A stretch of 41,023 nucleotides of DNA from positions 1-41,023 of the forward strand of contig CAJBBX010000151.1 of assembly GCA_903951425.1 (NCBI GenBank), in the 5' to 3' direction. The translations under genes were made by a program, and so were the position numbers. Position 1 is the first letter of the stretch. Each line of letters starts with the position of its first letter. A model generated the notes under the pieces. That model saw only the letters and a list, made by a program, of their open reading frames with translations, was not told where the DNA came from and searched no databases. Of the stretch, positions 16,489 through 24,344 are shown one piece after another. Origin of the DNA: an uncultured Chthonomonas sp. (GTDB taxonomy: Bacteria; Armatimonadota; Chthonomonadetes; Chthonomonadales; CAJBBX01).

Positions 16489-19257
16489 ATGCGCGTCATC
16501 GCCGCGTTGCTGTCGTTGGTCGGCGTCCTGGCCCTGACGGCACACGCGCGGGCCGACAGCATCCCCACGCTGGATGACATACTAAACGCGACGCAACTCG
16601 ATGCCCACTCCGGACCCGTGCCTCGTCTGCCCAACGTCGCCTCGGCGGCTATCGCGCCGGGCAAGCCGCTCGTCCAGCCGTTCCGCACCGGTCCCGGCGT
16701 CACGCGCATCGTCCGCGTCGCAATCTGGATGGCAGGCTGGAACGAGGCGTGGACGCCGGACAAGACGCTGGTCTGCACGCTGGTCGACGCCGAGGGCGCC
16801 CATGCCGGCGCCGCCCTGGCGCGCGCCACGGAGCCCTGGAGCCGCCGCCACTGGGAGGATGCCGTCCACCTTCTCCACCTCGATGCCGCCGCGCTGCCGA
16901 ACCATGCGTACCGGTTCGAGCTGTCTGCCGAGGGTGGCGACGGGATCCTCGACGGCGTGGCCACCGTGGGCGCCAACGCGGCGGTCTGGCACCAGGTCCA
17001 CGTCAAGCGAGCTGGCGACCGTGACGCGCTCTTCGCGCAGGCGTTCTCCTACTTCGACCTGACGCGGCCGCAACTGGCACGCGTCCGTTCGGCCGTCGCC
17101 CGGCGCGACTGGGGGTCCGCCCAGCGCGGGCTGGTGGCCTACTTCGAGGGCCGATCGACCTTCCCCAAGCGCCCCGCAACGCCCCGCTCCGACCCGAGGC
17201 CCGCCACCGAACAGGAACTCCTTCGGGACGCCGACCTGGTCTGCCAGGGCAAGTGGCGCGCCACGGACGAGACGGTCGACCTGGGCCCGCGCTGGAACCA
17301 CTTCGCGGCATGGCGCACGCGCGGCGGCGTGGGCCTGACGCGTACAGGACTCCGCGGATGCCTCGCCACGGCCTACCGCCTCACCGGCGACGAGAAGTAC
17401 GCTAGGACCTGGGACGCCATGCTCCGCTGCTTCCTCGCCGACATGCCCTCGCCGCTACGCTCGGGGGCCATGGCGCCGGACGCCAAGGACGTGCCGCCCA
17501 CCATGCCCGCCGGGATCGGCGGCGGCTCCATGTGGGCCTCCCTCTCCATCGGCGCGCGCATGGGCCACGGATTCGCCTACTACACCGCATTCAAGGACTC
17601 GCCCGGCTTTACGCTGGACACCCGGTTCGCCTTCATCGTCAACCTGGCCGAGATGGCCGAGGTGTTGGAGCGGATGAAGGGCGGCGGCAACTGGGAGGCG
17701 CAGAACACGTCGGCGCTCTTCGAGTTCGGGCAGGAGTTCCCCGAGCTACGCAAGGCCCGATCATGGATCGAGCGCGGCTTCGCCGGCGCCGCGGCCAGTT
17801 GCCTCGAGAACACGACCCCGGACGGCCCGCTGAAGGAAGCCACGGTCAACTACCACCTGCTCAGCCTTAACCGCTACCTCACGGTGCTGGAGCAGGCCGG
17901 CAAGGTGGGCCTGAAGCCGCCGCAAGCCATGCGGGACCGTGTGGAGAAGATGCTGGAGTACGTCATGGCCGCCACCATGCCCGACTGGCAGCTGCCCATG
18001 TGGGGCGACAGCAACCCGCCCTCCGACGGCCTGTCGCTACTGGCCAGGGGCGCTCGTTACTACGGGCGGTCGGACTTCCAATGGGTCGCCACCAAGGGCC
18101 AGGCCGGCAAGCGGCCGTCGGTGACCTCGGTCGCCTTCCCGAACGCCGGCTACTTCATCATGCGGACCGGCTGGGACCCCGACGCACGGTTCGCTATGTT
18201 CCACAACGGCCACTCCAGTGCGCACGGCCACGCCGATCAGAACTCCGTGGTCCTCACGGCCTACGGCGAGCAGATGATCATCGACCCGGGCATCTACGTC
18301 TACGGCACCTCCGAGGCCCGCGAACTGACCGCCACGCGCTCGCACTCCACGGCGACGCCGGACGGACGCGATACCGTGAACGACGGCGGGCCCAGCACGT
18401 TCAGCTCCGGCCGCTTCGCCGACTACTACGACGGCGTCAGCGCGGGCTACTCCCGGCTACCCCAGGCGCGCCACCGTCGGCGCGCGATGCTGCTCAAGCC
18501 CGAGACGTCCAGGAGCATCCTGGTCATGCTGGACGACTGCTGGGACGCGGAGCCGCACGAGTGGGTGACACGCTTCCGCCTTGCTTCCGGGCGCACCACT
18601 TGCGCCGATCGGGACTTCGTGTGGCAAGGGGCCTCGTCGCAGTTACGCATCTCCGGTATGAGCGGGATCTCGGGTTCGCGCGCCTTCGCGTTGGCCGCGG
18701 GCGGCTGGGAACGCAAAGCCCAGTTGCCGGTGTTCACCCTAACCACGCCGCCGCAGTCTCGGGCAACGATTGGCACCGTATTCTGGCCCACGCAAGGGAA
18801 AGGAACGGGGTCGGGCATCCCCTGGAACCGAGCAACCAGCGCCCCTGGGGACGCCCAACAGATTGCTGTGCTGGATGACTCGGTGAGCTACATCATCTAC
18901 TTCGCCGCCGCATCAGGGCCGGATGGCTTAAGACCGACCCTCCGAGGGGACTGCGAAGCCGCAGCCGCAGCCATAGACGGCGAACCGACCGGCACAACCG
19001 ATCCGCGGACGCTCCGCACCTTCGTGATGGTCGGCGGCACAAGCCTGGGCTACGGCTCCACGCCGCTGGTCTCCTGCGAGACCGAGACGGCGCACCTGGA
19101 GGCCACACGCCAGCGCGACCGCCTTGACGTCACCGTCCGCGCGCCGGGCCGGGCGCTCCGAGTGAACCCGCTCGGCGCACGCTGGATCACGGTGAACTGC
19201 GGGCCGAGGCGGCGCGTCCCGCCCGGAGCGGCGATGGTGGACCTTCCACTGCTGTAG
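16489..19257 (+). CDS. Secreted heparinase II/III-like polysaccharide lyase
   Basis: A 922-residue exported protein (signal RVIAALLSLVGVLALTAHARA). An N-terminal beta-sandwich (about 25-180) is followed by an alpha-helical toroid (about 195-520, with LGPRWNHFAAWRTRGGVGLT, NWEAQNTSALFEFGQEFPEL and PLKEATVNYHLLSLNRYL). A C-terminal Heparinase II/III-like beta-domain contains MFHNGHSSAHGHADQNSV (His579 and His581) and MIIDPGIYVYG. This arrangement fits alginate/heparin-lyase families such as PL12, PL15, PL17 and PL21, which cleave uronate polysaccharides by beta-elimination in the periplasm. Subfamily and substrate are not determinable here. The ATG at 16489 begins the signal peptide and has GGGAGGG at 16474-16480; a longer open frame upstream runs antisense into the divergent gene and is rejected. 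Confidence 0.88.
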   Translation: MRVIAALLSLVGVLALTAHARADSIPTLDDILNATQLDAHSGPVPRLPNVASAAIAPGKPLVQPFRTGPGVTRIVRVAIWMAGWNEAWTPDKTLVCTLVDAEGAHAGAALARATEPWSRRHWEDAVHLLHLDAAALPNHAYRFELSAEGGDGILDGVATVGANAAVWHQVHVKRAGDRDALFAQAFSYFDLTRPQLARVRSAVARRDWGSAQRGLVAYFEGRSTFPKRPATPRSDPRPATEQELLRDADLVCQGKWRATDETVDLGPRWNHFAAWRTRGGVGLTRTGLRGCLATAYRLTGDEKYARTWDAMLRCFLADMPSPLRSGAMAPDAKDVPPTMPAGIGGGSMWASLSIGARMGHGFAYYTAFKDSPGFTLDTRFAFIVNLAEMAEVLERMKGGGNWEAQNTSALFEFGQEFPELRKARSWIERGFAGAAASCLENTTPDGPLKEATVNYHLLSLNRYLTVLEQAGKVGLKPPQAMRDRVEKMLEYVMAATMPDWQLPMWGDSNPPSDGLSLLARGARYYGRSDFQWVATKGQAGKRPSVTSVAFPNAGYFIMRTGWDPDARFAMFHNGHSSAHGHADQNSVVLTAYGEQMIIDPGIYVYGTSEARELTATRSHSTATPDGRDTVNDGGPSTFSSGRFADYYDGVSAGYSRLPQARHRRRAMLLKPETSRSILVMLDDCWDAEPHEWVTRFRLASGRTTCADRDFVWQGASSQLRISGMSGISGSRAFALAAGGWERKAQLPVFTLTTPPQSRATIGTVFWPTQGKGTGSGIPWNRATSAPGDAQQIAVLDDSVSYIIYFAAASGPDGLRPTLRGDCEAAAAAIDGEPTGTTDPRTLRTFVMVGGTSLGYGSTPLVSCETETAHLEATRQRDRLDVTVRAPGRALRVNPLGARWITVNCGPRRRVPPGAAMVDLPLL

Positions 19258-19419
19258 GATCGCGGAAATGCAGCCGAAAGGGGTATCCGGACGCGCCGAC
19301 ACCGGGGTATGACGTTCAGCAACATCAGCCTGCCCGAGGAAGCGAACCCAGGGCGGGCCGCCGCACTGCGACAACCCATCACCACATGGCGGCTCCCGGC
19401 TGACGGGGGCGCCGAGGAC

Positions 19420-21426
19420 ATGCCACCCATGCCGACCGTGCAACCGCCCTACTTTGGCGCCGCCTACTATCCCGAGGACTGGCCGCTCGAGCAGATCGAC
19501 CGCGACATCGAGCTGATGCTCGAGGCCCGCATGAACTGCATGCGGATCGGCGAGTTCGCCTGGAGCTCCATGGAGCCGACCGAGAACGAGGTCCGCTTCG
19601 ACTGGCTCCATACCGTGGTCGAGAAGCTGGGTGCCGCAGGCATCGCCGTCATCATGGGCACGCCCACGGCCACGCCGCCGGCATGGCTGACGGAGCGTTA
19701 CCCCGAGATCCTCGCCGTCGCCGACAACGGCAAGCCGCTGCAGCACGGCGCCCGGCGCCACGTCTGCCCGACCAGCCCCGTCTACCGCGACCTTTGCGAG
19801 CGGATCGTCGACAAGATGGCGCGGGAGTTCGGCCGGGACGACCGCATTGTGGGCTGGCAGATCGACAACGAGGTCTACCCCATCGGCTTCCGCCCCACGC
19901 GCCCTTGCTGCTGCCCGAGCTGCTACGAGCGGTTCCTGCAGGCCATGGCGAGCAAGTTCGGCTCCATCGAGGCGCTGAACAAGGCCTGGTGCCTCAGCCT
20001 CTGGAGCCAGGAGTACCAGTCCTTCAGCCAGATCCCCCTGCCCCGTGCCGACACCTGGCACCACCCGTCGCTGCTGGCAGCCTATTCGCACTTCGCCAGC
20101 GACTCCTATGCCGAGTACTGCACCCACCAGGCGCGGGTCCTGCGGCGGCACGTGACCCAACCTATCGGTACTGACATGATGCCCTTCAGCGGCGTCGACT
20201 ACACGGACATGCACCGCGAGATGGACATGGTGCAGTTCAACCACTACAACGACGTCGACAGCCTCTGGCGCGCGGGCTTCTGGTTTGACTTCATCCGGCC
20301 GCTGAAGTCGGCGCCTTTCTGGAACACAGAGACGCAGGCCAACTGGAACGGCAGCGTCTGCATCAACGGCGGCGTGAAGCCCGAGGGCTGGTGCCGCGCC
20401 AACAGCTGGCTCCCCATCGTCCTGGGCGGCGAGGCGAACCTCTACTGGCTCTGGCGGCAGCACTGGGCCGGTCAGGAGCTGATGCACGGCGCGGTTGTCA
20501 GCACCGCGGGCCGGCCGCTCCCGGCGTTCAGCGAGGTGCAGGCCATTGGCGATGGCCTCAGCCGTAGCGGCGACTTCCTGCGCGCCACGCGGCCCACGCG
20601 CAGCGGCCTAGGGCTCTTCTACTGCCAGTACACGGCGCGGATGCTGCAGCACCAGCCCATCATGCCGGGGTTGGACTACGAGGGCGCGCTGCAGGAGCGC
20701 TGGTGGCGGCCCCTGACGGCGGGAGGATGGCGGCCGGACGTGATCGGCTGCGACGCCGACCTCTCGTCCTACCGGGTCCTGGCGGCGCCGCTACTGCTGA
20801 CGCTGGAGCACGAGGGGCTCGCCGACCGGCTGCACGGGTGGGTCCGTGCAGGTGGCACACTCATCATCGGGCCTCTGGCCGATGTCCGCAATGTTGAGGC
20901 CGCCAAGTATTGGCACGCCCCCTTCGGCCGCCTGGAGGAGTGGACCGGCGCGCGGGCGATCCATTGCGTGCCGGGTTCGCCGGTCCCGCAGCCCATCGTC
21001 GGCGCGGACGGCGCTCCGCTGGCCGCCTCGACCTGGTTCGACGGGTTCGAGCCCGGACCGTCCAGCGTCCATGCTACGTACCCCACAGGCCCGAGCGCGG
21101 GCCTCGCGGCCATCGTACAGGCCACGGTCGGAGCGGGCTCGATCCTCTGGCTCGGATGCCTGCCCGAGGCTGCGGAACTGCCGCGCATCATGGCCCTGGC
21201 CGTGCCCGATGGCACCGTGGGCCGCACCGACTGCTCCCCAGGCGTGGTCGCCGCGCCGCGCACGGGCCCGGGCGGCCATGGCATGGCCGCGGTGGAGGTG
21301 GATGGAACGTCGGGCTACGTGACCCTTCCCGAGCCGATGACCGACCTGCTCAGCGGCCGCGTGCTTGCCGGCAAGGTCGAGATGCAGCCCTACGGCGTGC
21401 TCGTCGCCCGCGCCGACGGGGCCTAA
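19420..21426 (+). CDS. GH42 beta-galactosidase
   Basis: A 668-residue retaining beta-galactosidase of family GH42, without a signal peptide, so probably cytoplasmic. The family opening FGAAYYPEDWP is followed by RIGEFAWSSMEP. The acid/base is Glu151 in WQIDNEVYP and the nucleophile is Glu304 in FWNTETQ. A zinc-cluster-type cysteine set is visible: C116 in HVCPTSP and C163/C165/C168 in PCCCPSC. The C-terminal part contains the trimerisation/glutamine-amidotransferase-like domain (VLAAPLLLTLEHEGL, GWVRAGGTLIIGP) and a small beta-domain ending SGRVLAGKVEMQPYGVLV. Start choice is uncertain: 19420 or 19429 (both near GAGGA at 19414) suit the family, and the frame is open back to 19309. It lies 162 bases downstream of the lyase gene and is followed by a strong hairpin. 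Confidence 0.95.
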   Translation: MPPMPTVQPPYFGAAYYPEDWPLEQIDRDIELMLEARMNCMRIGEFAWSSMEPTENEVRFDWLHTVVEKLGAAGIAVIMGTPTATPPAWLTERYPEILAVADNGKPLQHGARRHVCPTSPVYRDLCERIVDKMAREFGRDDRIVGWQIDNEVYPIGFRPTRPCCCPSCYERFLQAMASKFGSIEALNKAWCLSLWSQEYQSFSQIPLPRADTWHHPSLLAAYSHFASDSYAEYCTHQARVLRRHVTQPIGTDMMPFSGVDYTDMHREMDMVQFNHYNDVDSLWRAGFWFDFIRPLKSAPFWNTETQANWNGSVCINGGVKPEGWCRANSWLPIVLGGEANLYWLWRQHWAGQELMHGAVVSTAGRPLPAFSEVQAIGDGLSRSGDFLRATRPTRSGLGLFYCQYTARMLQHQPIMPGLDYEGALQERWWRPLTAGGWRPDVIGCDADLSSYRVLAAPLLLTLEHEGLADRLHGWVRAGGTLIIGPLADVRNVEAAKYWHAPFGRLEEWTGARAIHCVPGSPVPQPIVGADGAPLAASTWFDGFEPGPSSVHATYPTGPSAGLAAIVQATVGAGSILWLGCLPEAAELPRIMALAVPDGTVGRTDCSPGVVAAPRTGPGGHGMAAVEVDGTSGYVTLPEPMTDLLSGRVLAGKVEMQPYGVLVARADGA

Positions 21427-21433
21427 CCAACGG

Positions 21434-21467
21434 AGCGAGCCGGAGCGCATGGGCGCTCCGGCTCGCT
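21434..21467. terminator. 15-bp perfect hairpin between convergent genes
   Basis: AGCGAGCCGGAGCGC (21434-21448) pairs perfectly with 21453-21467 around a 4-base loop (ATGG). It lies 8 bases after the GH42 stop and 31 bases from the stop of the opposing redoxin gene, so it can serve both directions. No U-tract follows on either strand. Confidence 0.75.
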
Positions 21468-21497
21468 TGCCTGGCATAGGGGCCGACTCGGCCGCTG

Positions 21498-22793
21498 CTA
21501 GTCGACCTTGAGCCCCAGCTTCTTCAACTCATCCTCGACGCGCTTGTCGCCGTCCGAGAAACCCACCACCGAGGCGGCGACCTTGCCGTCCTTGCCGATG
21601 ATGTAGGTCGTCGGAATGCCGCTGACGTTGTAGAGCTTGCCCGCAATCGACTCGGCGCCGCGGCCGGCAGGATCATACGCGAACTGGTACGTGTACTTGC
21701 TCTGGTTCTCGGGCACCCACTTGGTATAGGCTTCCTTGCCGTCCCAGACGCACAGCGCCAAAACAACGGCGTCCTGCGATGACACCTTCTTGTAGACCTC
21801 TTCCAGATGCGGCATGGACTTCTGGCACGGGCCGCACCAGGTCGCCCAGAAGTCGAGGATGACCACCTTGCCCGCGTAGTCGGAGAGCTTCAGTTCGCCG
21901 CCGCCCCACTTCTCGGACGTGAAGTCGGGAGCCTTCGTCCCGGCAGCCAGCAGGGGCTTGCGCTCGGGGGCCTTGGGCGCCAGGTCCAGGGCAGGCTTCG
22001 TGGTGACATTAAGAGCGATGGTGGAGCCGTCCGGAGCCACCTGGGCCTCGTAGACCTTGCCTGCGAAGTTGAACGGGGCGCGGATGTCCAGCGTGCCGGA
22101 GCTGTACTTGCCGTCGTCGGCCATGTCGATCCGAAGCCAGACCGGCCGGGTCTTGGCCGCCTCGTCCTTGGTCGCCACGGGCTTGGAGTAGACGCCGTCG
22201 GAGTCGTTCTCGATCAGGAGAGCCTTGTGGGCCTTGCCGTCCACGACGACCGTGCCGGTGCGCGCGCTCTGCCGGTACATGAGCAACGCGTCGAGGTTGC
22301 TGAAGCGGTAGAAGGCCAGGCCGTAGTCGGCGCTGCCGGTCTCGCGCTTGCCACCGCGGGCGGCGTCGGCGTAGGACGCGCGGAGGGTGTACTCGTTGGT
22401 TCCGTACATGGTGCGCCCGCCGGAGTCCTTCTTGGCGGACCAGGCTCCGGCGCCGTCGTCGGACAGGTCGCCGTTGCGGTTCACGTCAAGGTAGATACGC
22501 CAGTCGCCGCCCTGCGGCTCGTCCACGGCGATCACATACTCGGACTTGGGGCCATTGCCCAGCTTGATCGTCGCATAGCGCGGAGTGGCCGCGTAGGTCG
22601 GCTCCTTCTTGACGGAGGCGGGCTTCTCGGCCTTTAGCTCCACACGGATGGGCATGTAGCCGACCCGCGCCGTAGTGGCGCCCTTCACATCGATGGTCAG
22701 CTTGTCCGGGGCCGCCAGGGCGGAGCCGGCCGCCAGGGCGGAGCCGGCCGCCAGGGCGGCGATCAGGCTCGCGCAGACTGTCGTTCTATGCAT
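21498..22793 (-). CDS. Secreted TlpA-like thioredoxin with N-terminal beta-rich region
   Basis: A 431-residue exported protein. The signal peptide (about residues 1-28) contains a duplicated AAGSAL block. The N-terminal region carries a calcium-loop-like YLDVNRNGDLSDDG (101-114), RIDMADDGKYSSG and FNFAGKVYEAQVAPDGSTI. The C-terminal thioredoxin domain (about 285-431) has LDFWATWCGPCQKSMPHL with the redox pair C320/C323, the cis-Pro loop VSGIPTTYIIGKDGKV and the family's central insert. TlpA/ResA-like proteins reduce disulfides in the periplasm. It is the last gene of the minus-strand unit, 52 bases after DUF1080. The same architecture without the cysteines occurs at 13813-15069. The redox domain is certain; the purpose of the N-terminal region is unknown. 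Confidence 0.92.
   Translation of the reverse strand: MHRTTVCASLIAALAAGSALAAGSALAAPDKLTIDVKGATTARVGYMPIRVELKAEKPASVKKEPTYAATPRYATIKLGNGPKSEYVIAVDEPQGGDWRIYLDVNRNGDLSDDGAGAWSAKKDSGGRTMYGTNEYTLRASYADAARGGKRETGSADYGLAFYRFSNLDALLMYRQSARTGTVVVDGKAHKALLIENDSDGVYSKPVATKDEAAKTRPVWLRIDMADDGKYSSGTLDIRAPFNFAGKVYEAQVAPDGSTIALNVTTKPALDLAPKAPERKPLLAAGTKAPDFTSEKWGGGELKLSDYAGKVVILDFWATWCGPCQKSMPHLEEVYKKVSSQDAVVLALCVWDGKEAYTKWVPENQSKYTYQFAYDPAGRGAESIAGKLYNVSGIPTTYIIGKDGKVAASVVGFSDGDKRVEDELKKLGLKVD
22714..22759. repeat. 18-base tandem repeat inside a signal peptide
   Basis: The unit GCCAGGGCGGAGCCGGCC occurs twice exactly (22714-22731 and 22732-22749), followed by a 10-base partial third copy (22750-22759). 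On the coding strand it is in frame and duplicates six residues (AAGSAL) in the hydrophobic part of the redoxin signal peptide. It looks like slippage and could vary between strains. Confidence 0.9.
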
Positions 22794-22845
22794 TCAATCG
22801 CTCCTATTGTCGCGAGCGCCACAGGCCCCTACGGAGCCCGCCACG

Positions 22846-23688
22846 CTAGTCGTCGTAGTCCTTCACTTCCCTGACCCATACGTTGCGGAACCGCACGATG
22901 GAACCGTGGTCCTGCAGTCCGAGGCGGCCCTTCAGGCCGTGCGCCTCGTACGTGGGGAACGTTCGGTGCAGGTTGCGGCCCATGAGGGCGGCCTTGTTGT
23001 GCACCAGCACGCCGTTGTGCAGCATGGTGACGAAGCCCGGCGTGTCGATCTTGCCGTCCTTGAAGCGCGGTGCAATGAAGATGATGTCGTAGGTCTGCCA
23101 CTCGCCTGGCTTGCGGCTGGCGTTCACCAGCGGCGGGTACTGGGCGTAGAGCGACGCCGCCGATCCGTCGGCGTAGGTCGGGTTGTTGAAGCTGTCCAGC
23201 ACCTGGACCTCGTAGCGGCCGTCAAAGAAGAAGACGCCGCTGTTGCCCCGACCCTGGTCATCGCCGGTGGGCGGCACGGCGCTGCAGAACTCCAGATGGA
23301 GTTGCACGTCGCCAAACTCGCCCTTGGTCACGATGTCGCCGCCACTGGGCTTGGGCGCGGCCGGCCGATGGAACTCGCCGTTCTCTACCGCCCATAGCGG
23401 CGCCTTGCCGTCGCGATGCTGCCACGCCGACAGGTCCTTGCCGTCGAACAGCACCGTGGCGTCCGACGGGGCGGTGCCGGCCTTCTCCTGCGTGCTTGCG
23501 ACGCCGGGCGTCACGACGAGCGGGCTGGGCCGCTTCGAGTCGTGCACGCGCCACTTGCCGCCAGGCAGCATGGGCGTATCGTTGTAGCCCTTGCCGGACC
23601 CGGGGCGGGTAGCAGGCTGTTGGGCGCAGGCCGCACAGGCGAGCGCCGCGGCGGCGAGGGCGAGGGGTAGCGAAGTGCGATGGATCAC
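22846..23688 (-). CDS. Secreted DUF1080 (3-keto-disaccharide hydrolase-like) protein
   Basis: A 280-residue exported protein with a GTG start at 23688 behind GGAGG. Its signal peptide ends in ACAACAQQ, and one of the cysteines could be lipidated, though neither site matches a lipobox perfectly. The DUF1080 lectin-like fold shows its usual landmarks: LFDGKDLSAWQHRDG, WAVENGEFH, GDIVTKGEFGDVQLHLEF, GNSGVFFFDGRYEVQVLDSF, GEWQTYDIIFIAPRF, TMLHNGVLVHN and HGSIVRFRNVWVREV at the end. The family includes 3-keto-glucoside/3-keto-disaccharide hydrolases and is very expanded in planctomycete- and armatimonad-type genomes. It lies between tag and the redoxin gene in the same direction. Activity is assigned by family only. 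Confidence 0.92.
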   Translation of the reverse strand: MIHRTSLPLALAAAALACAACAQQPATRPGSGKGYNDTPMLPGGKWRVHDSKRPSPLVVTPGVASTQEKAGTAPSDATVLFDGKDLSAWQHRDGKAPLWAVENGEFHRPAAPKPSGGDIVTKGEFGDVQLHLEFCSAVPPTGDDQGRGNSGVFFFDGRYEVQVLDSFNNPTYADGSAASLYAQYPPLVNASRKPGEWQTYDIIFIAPRFKDGKIDTPGFVTMLHNGVLVHNKAALMGRNLHRTFPTYEAHGLKGRLGLQDHGSIVRFRNVWVREVKDYDD

Positions 23689-23759
23689 GGAGGCCTCCCG
23701 ATGGTGGTTCTGCTGCCGCGCCTGGTCGGCGGCAGGTTCAGGTTACCCGCAAGGCCGCC

Positions 23760-24344
23760 CTACTCGACGGCGAAGGCAGCAGGAGCCACCCAACCGGGAT
23801 CGGCGCAGGCCATCCAGGGCGGGCTCAGGCGGGCGATCTGCTCGAAGGCCGGGCAGGCGCGCTCGTGTGCGTAGGGCAGGTAGCCGCTGCTGCTCAGAAA
23901 CTCGCCGACGATCTCCGGGCCCATGAAGACGAACGTGGCGCGGAAGAGCTTGACCCAGTCGGCGATCAGCCGGGGATGGTTCGCGGCCAGCCAGGCGGCG
24001 AAACTACCGTGGCTCTCGCGAAGGCCCTGAAGCCGACGGGCGTTCTCGATGGCGGCGCGGATCTTGGCCCGGTTGCGGATGATACCGGCGTTGCCCAGCA
24101 AGCGCGCCGTCTCCTCGTCCCCGTACGCGGCCACGCGGTCGATGGAGAAGCCGTCGAACGCGTCATGGAACGCACCGGCCTTCTTCAACACCGTCTCCCA
24201 GGAGAGGCCGGCCTGGTTCACCTCGAGCATGAGCCGCTCGAAGAGCACGTCATCGCCGGCCAGCGGGAAGCCGTAATGGGTATCGTGGTAAACGCGATGG
24301 ATGTTGTCGAGCGGCAGGATCCTGACGTACTCGCAATAGGTCAT
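23760..24344 (-). CDS. tag: DNA-3-methyladenine glycosylase I
   Basis: A 194-residue cytoplasmic enzyme that excises 3-methyladenine from alkylated DNA in base-excision repair. Family motifs are clear: VYHDTHYGFPLAGDD, LFERLMLEVNQAGLSWETVL with the active-site-region Glu41, AGIIRNRAKIRAAIENA and GSFAAWL. The zinc ligands of the E. coli enzyme (C4, H17, H175, C179) appear conserved as C4, H20, H160 and C164 (HERAC). The ATG at 24344 overlaps the TGA of the upstream beta-propeller gene (ATGA), so the two are translationally coupled. DUF1080 follows 71 bases downstream. A repair enzyme inside a run of exported proteins is an odd neighbourhood. A longer frame upstream is out of frame with the propeller and is not needed. 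Confidence 0.95.
   Translation of the reverse strand: MTYCEYVRILPLDNIHRVYHDTHYGFPLAGDDVLFERLMLEVNQAGLSWETVLKKAGAFHDAFDGFSIDRVAAYGDEETARLLGNAGIIRNRAKIRAAIENARRLQGLRESHGSFAAWLAANHPRLIADWVKLFRATFVFMGPEIVGEFLSSSGYLPYAHERACPAFEQIARLSPPWMACADPGWVAPAAFAVE

Noticed and set aside
18928-20487. 519-codon minus-strand frame opposite the lyase and GH42 genes
   Set aside because: It spans the antisense of two confident genes and the hairpin-free gap between them; no recognisable domain.
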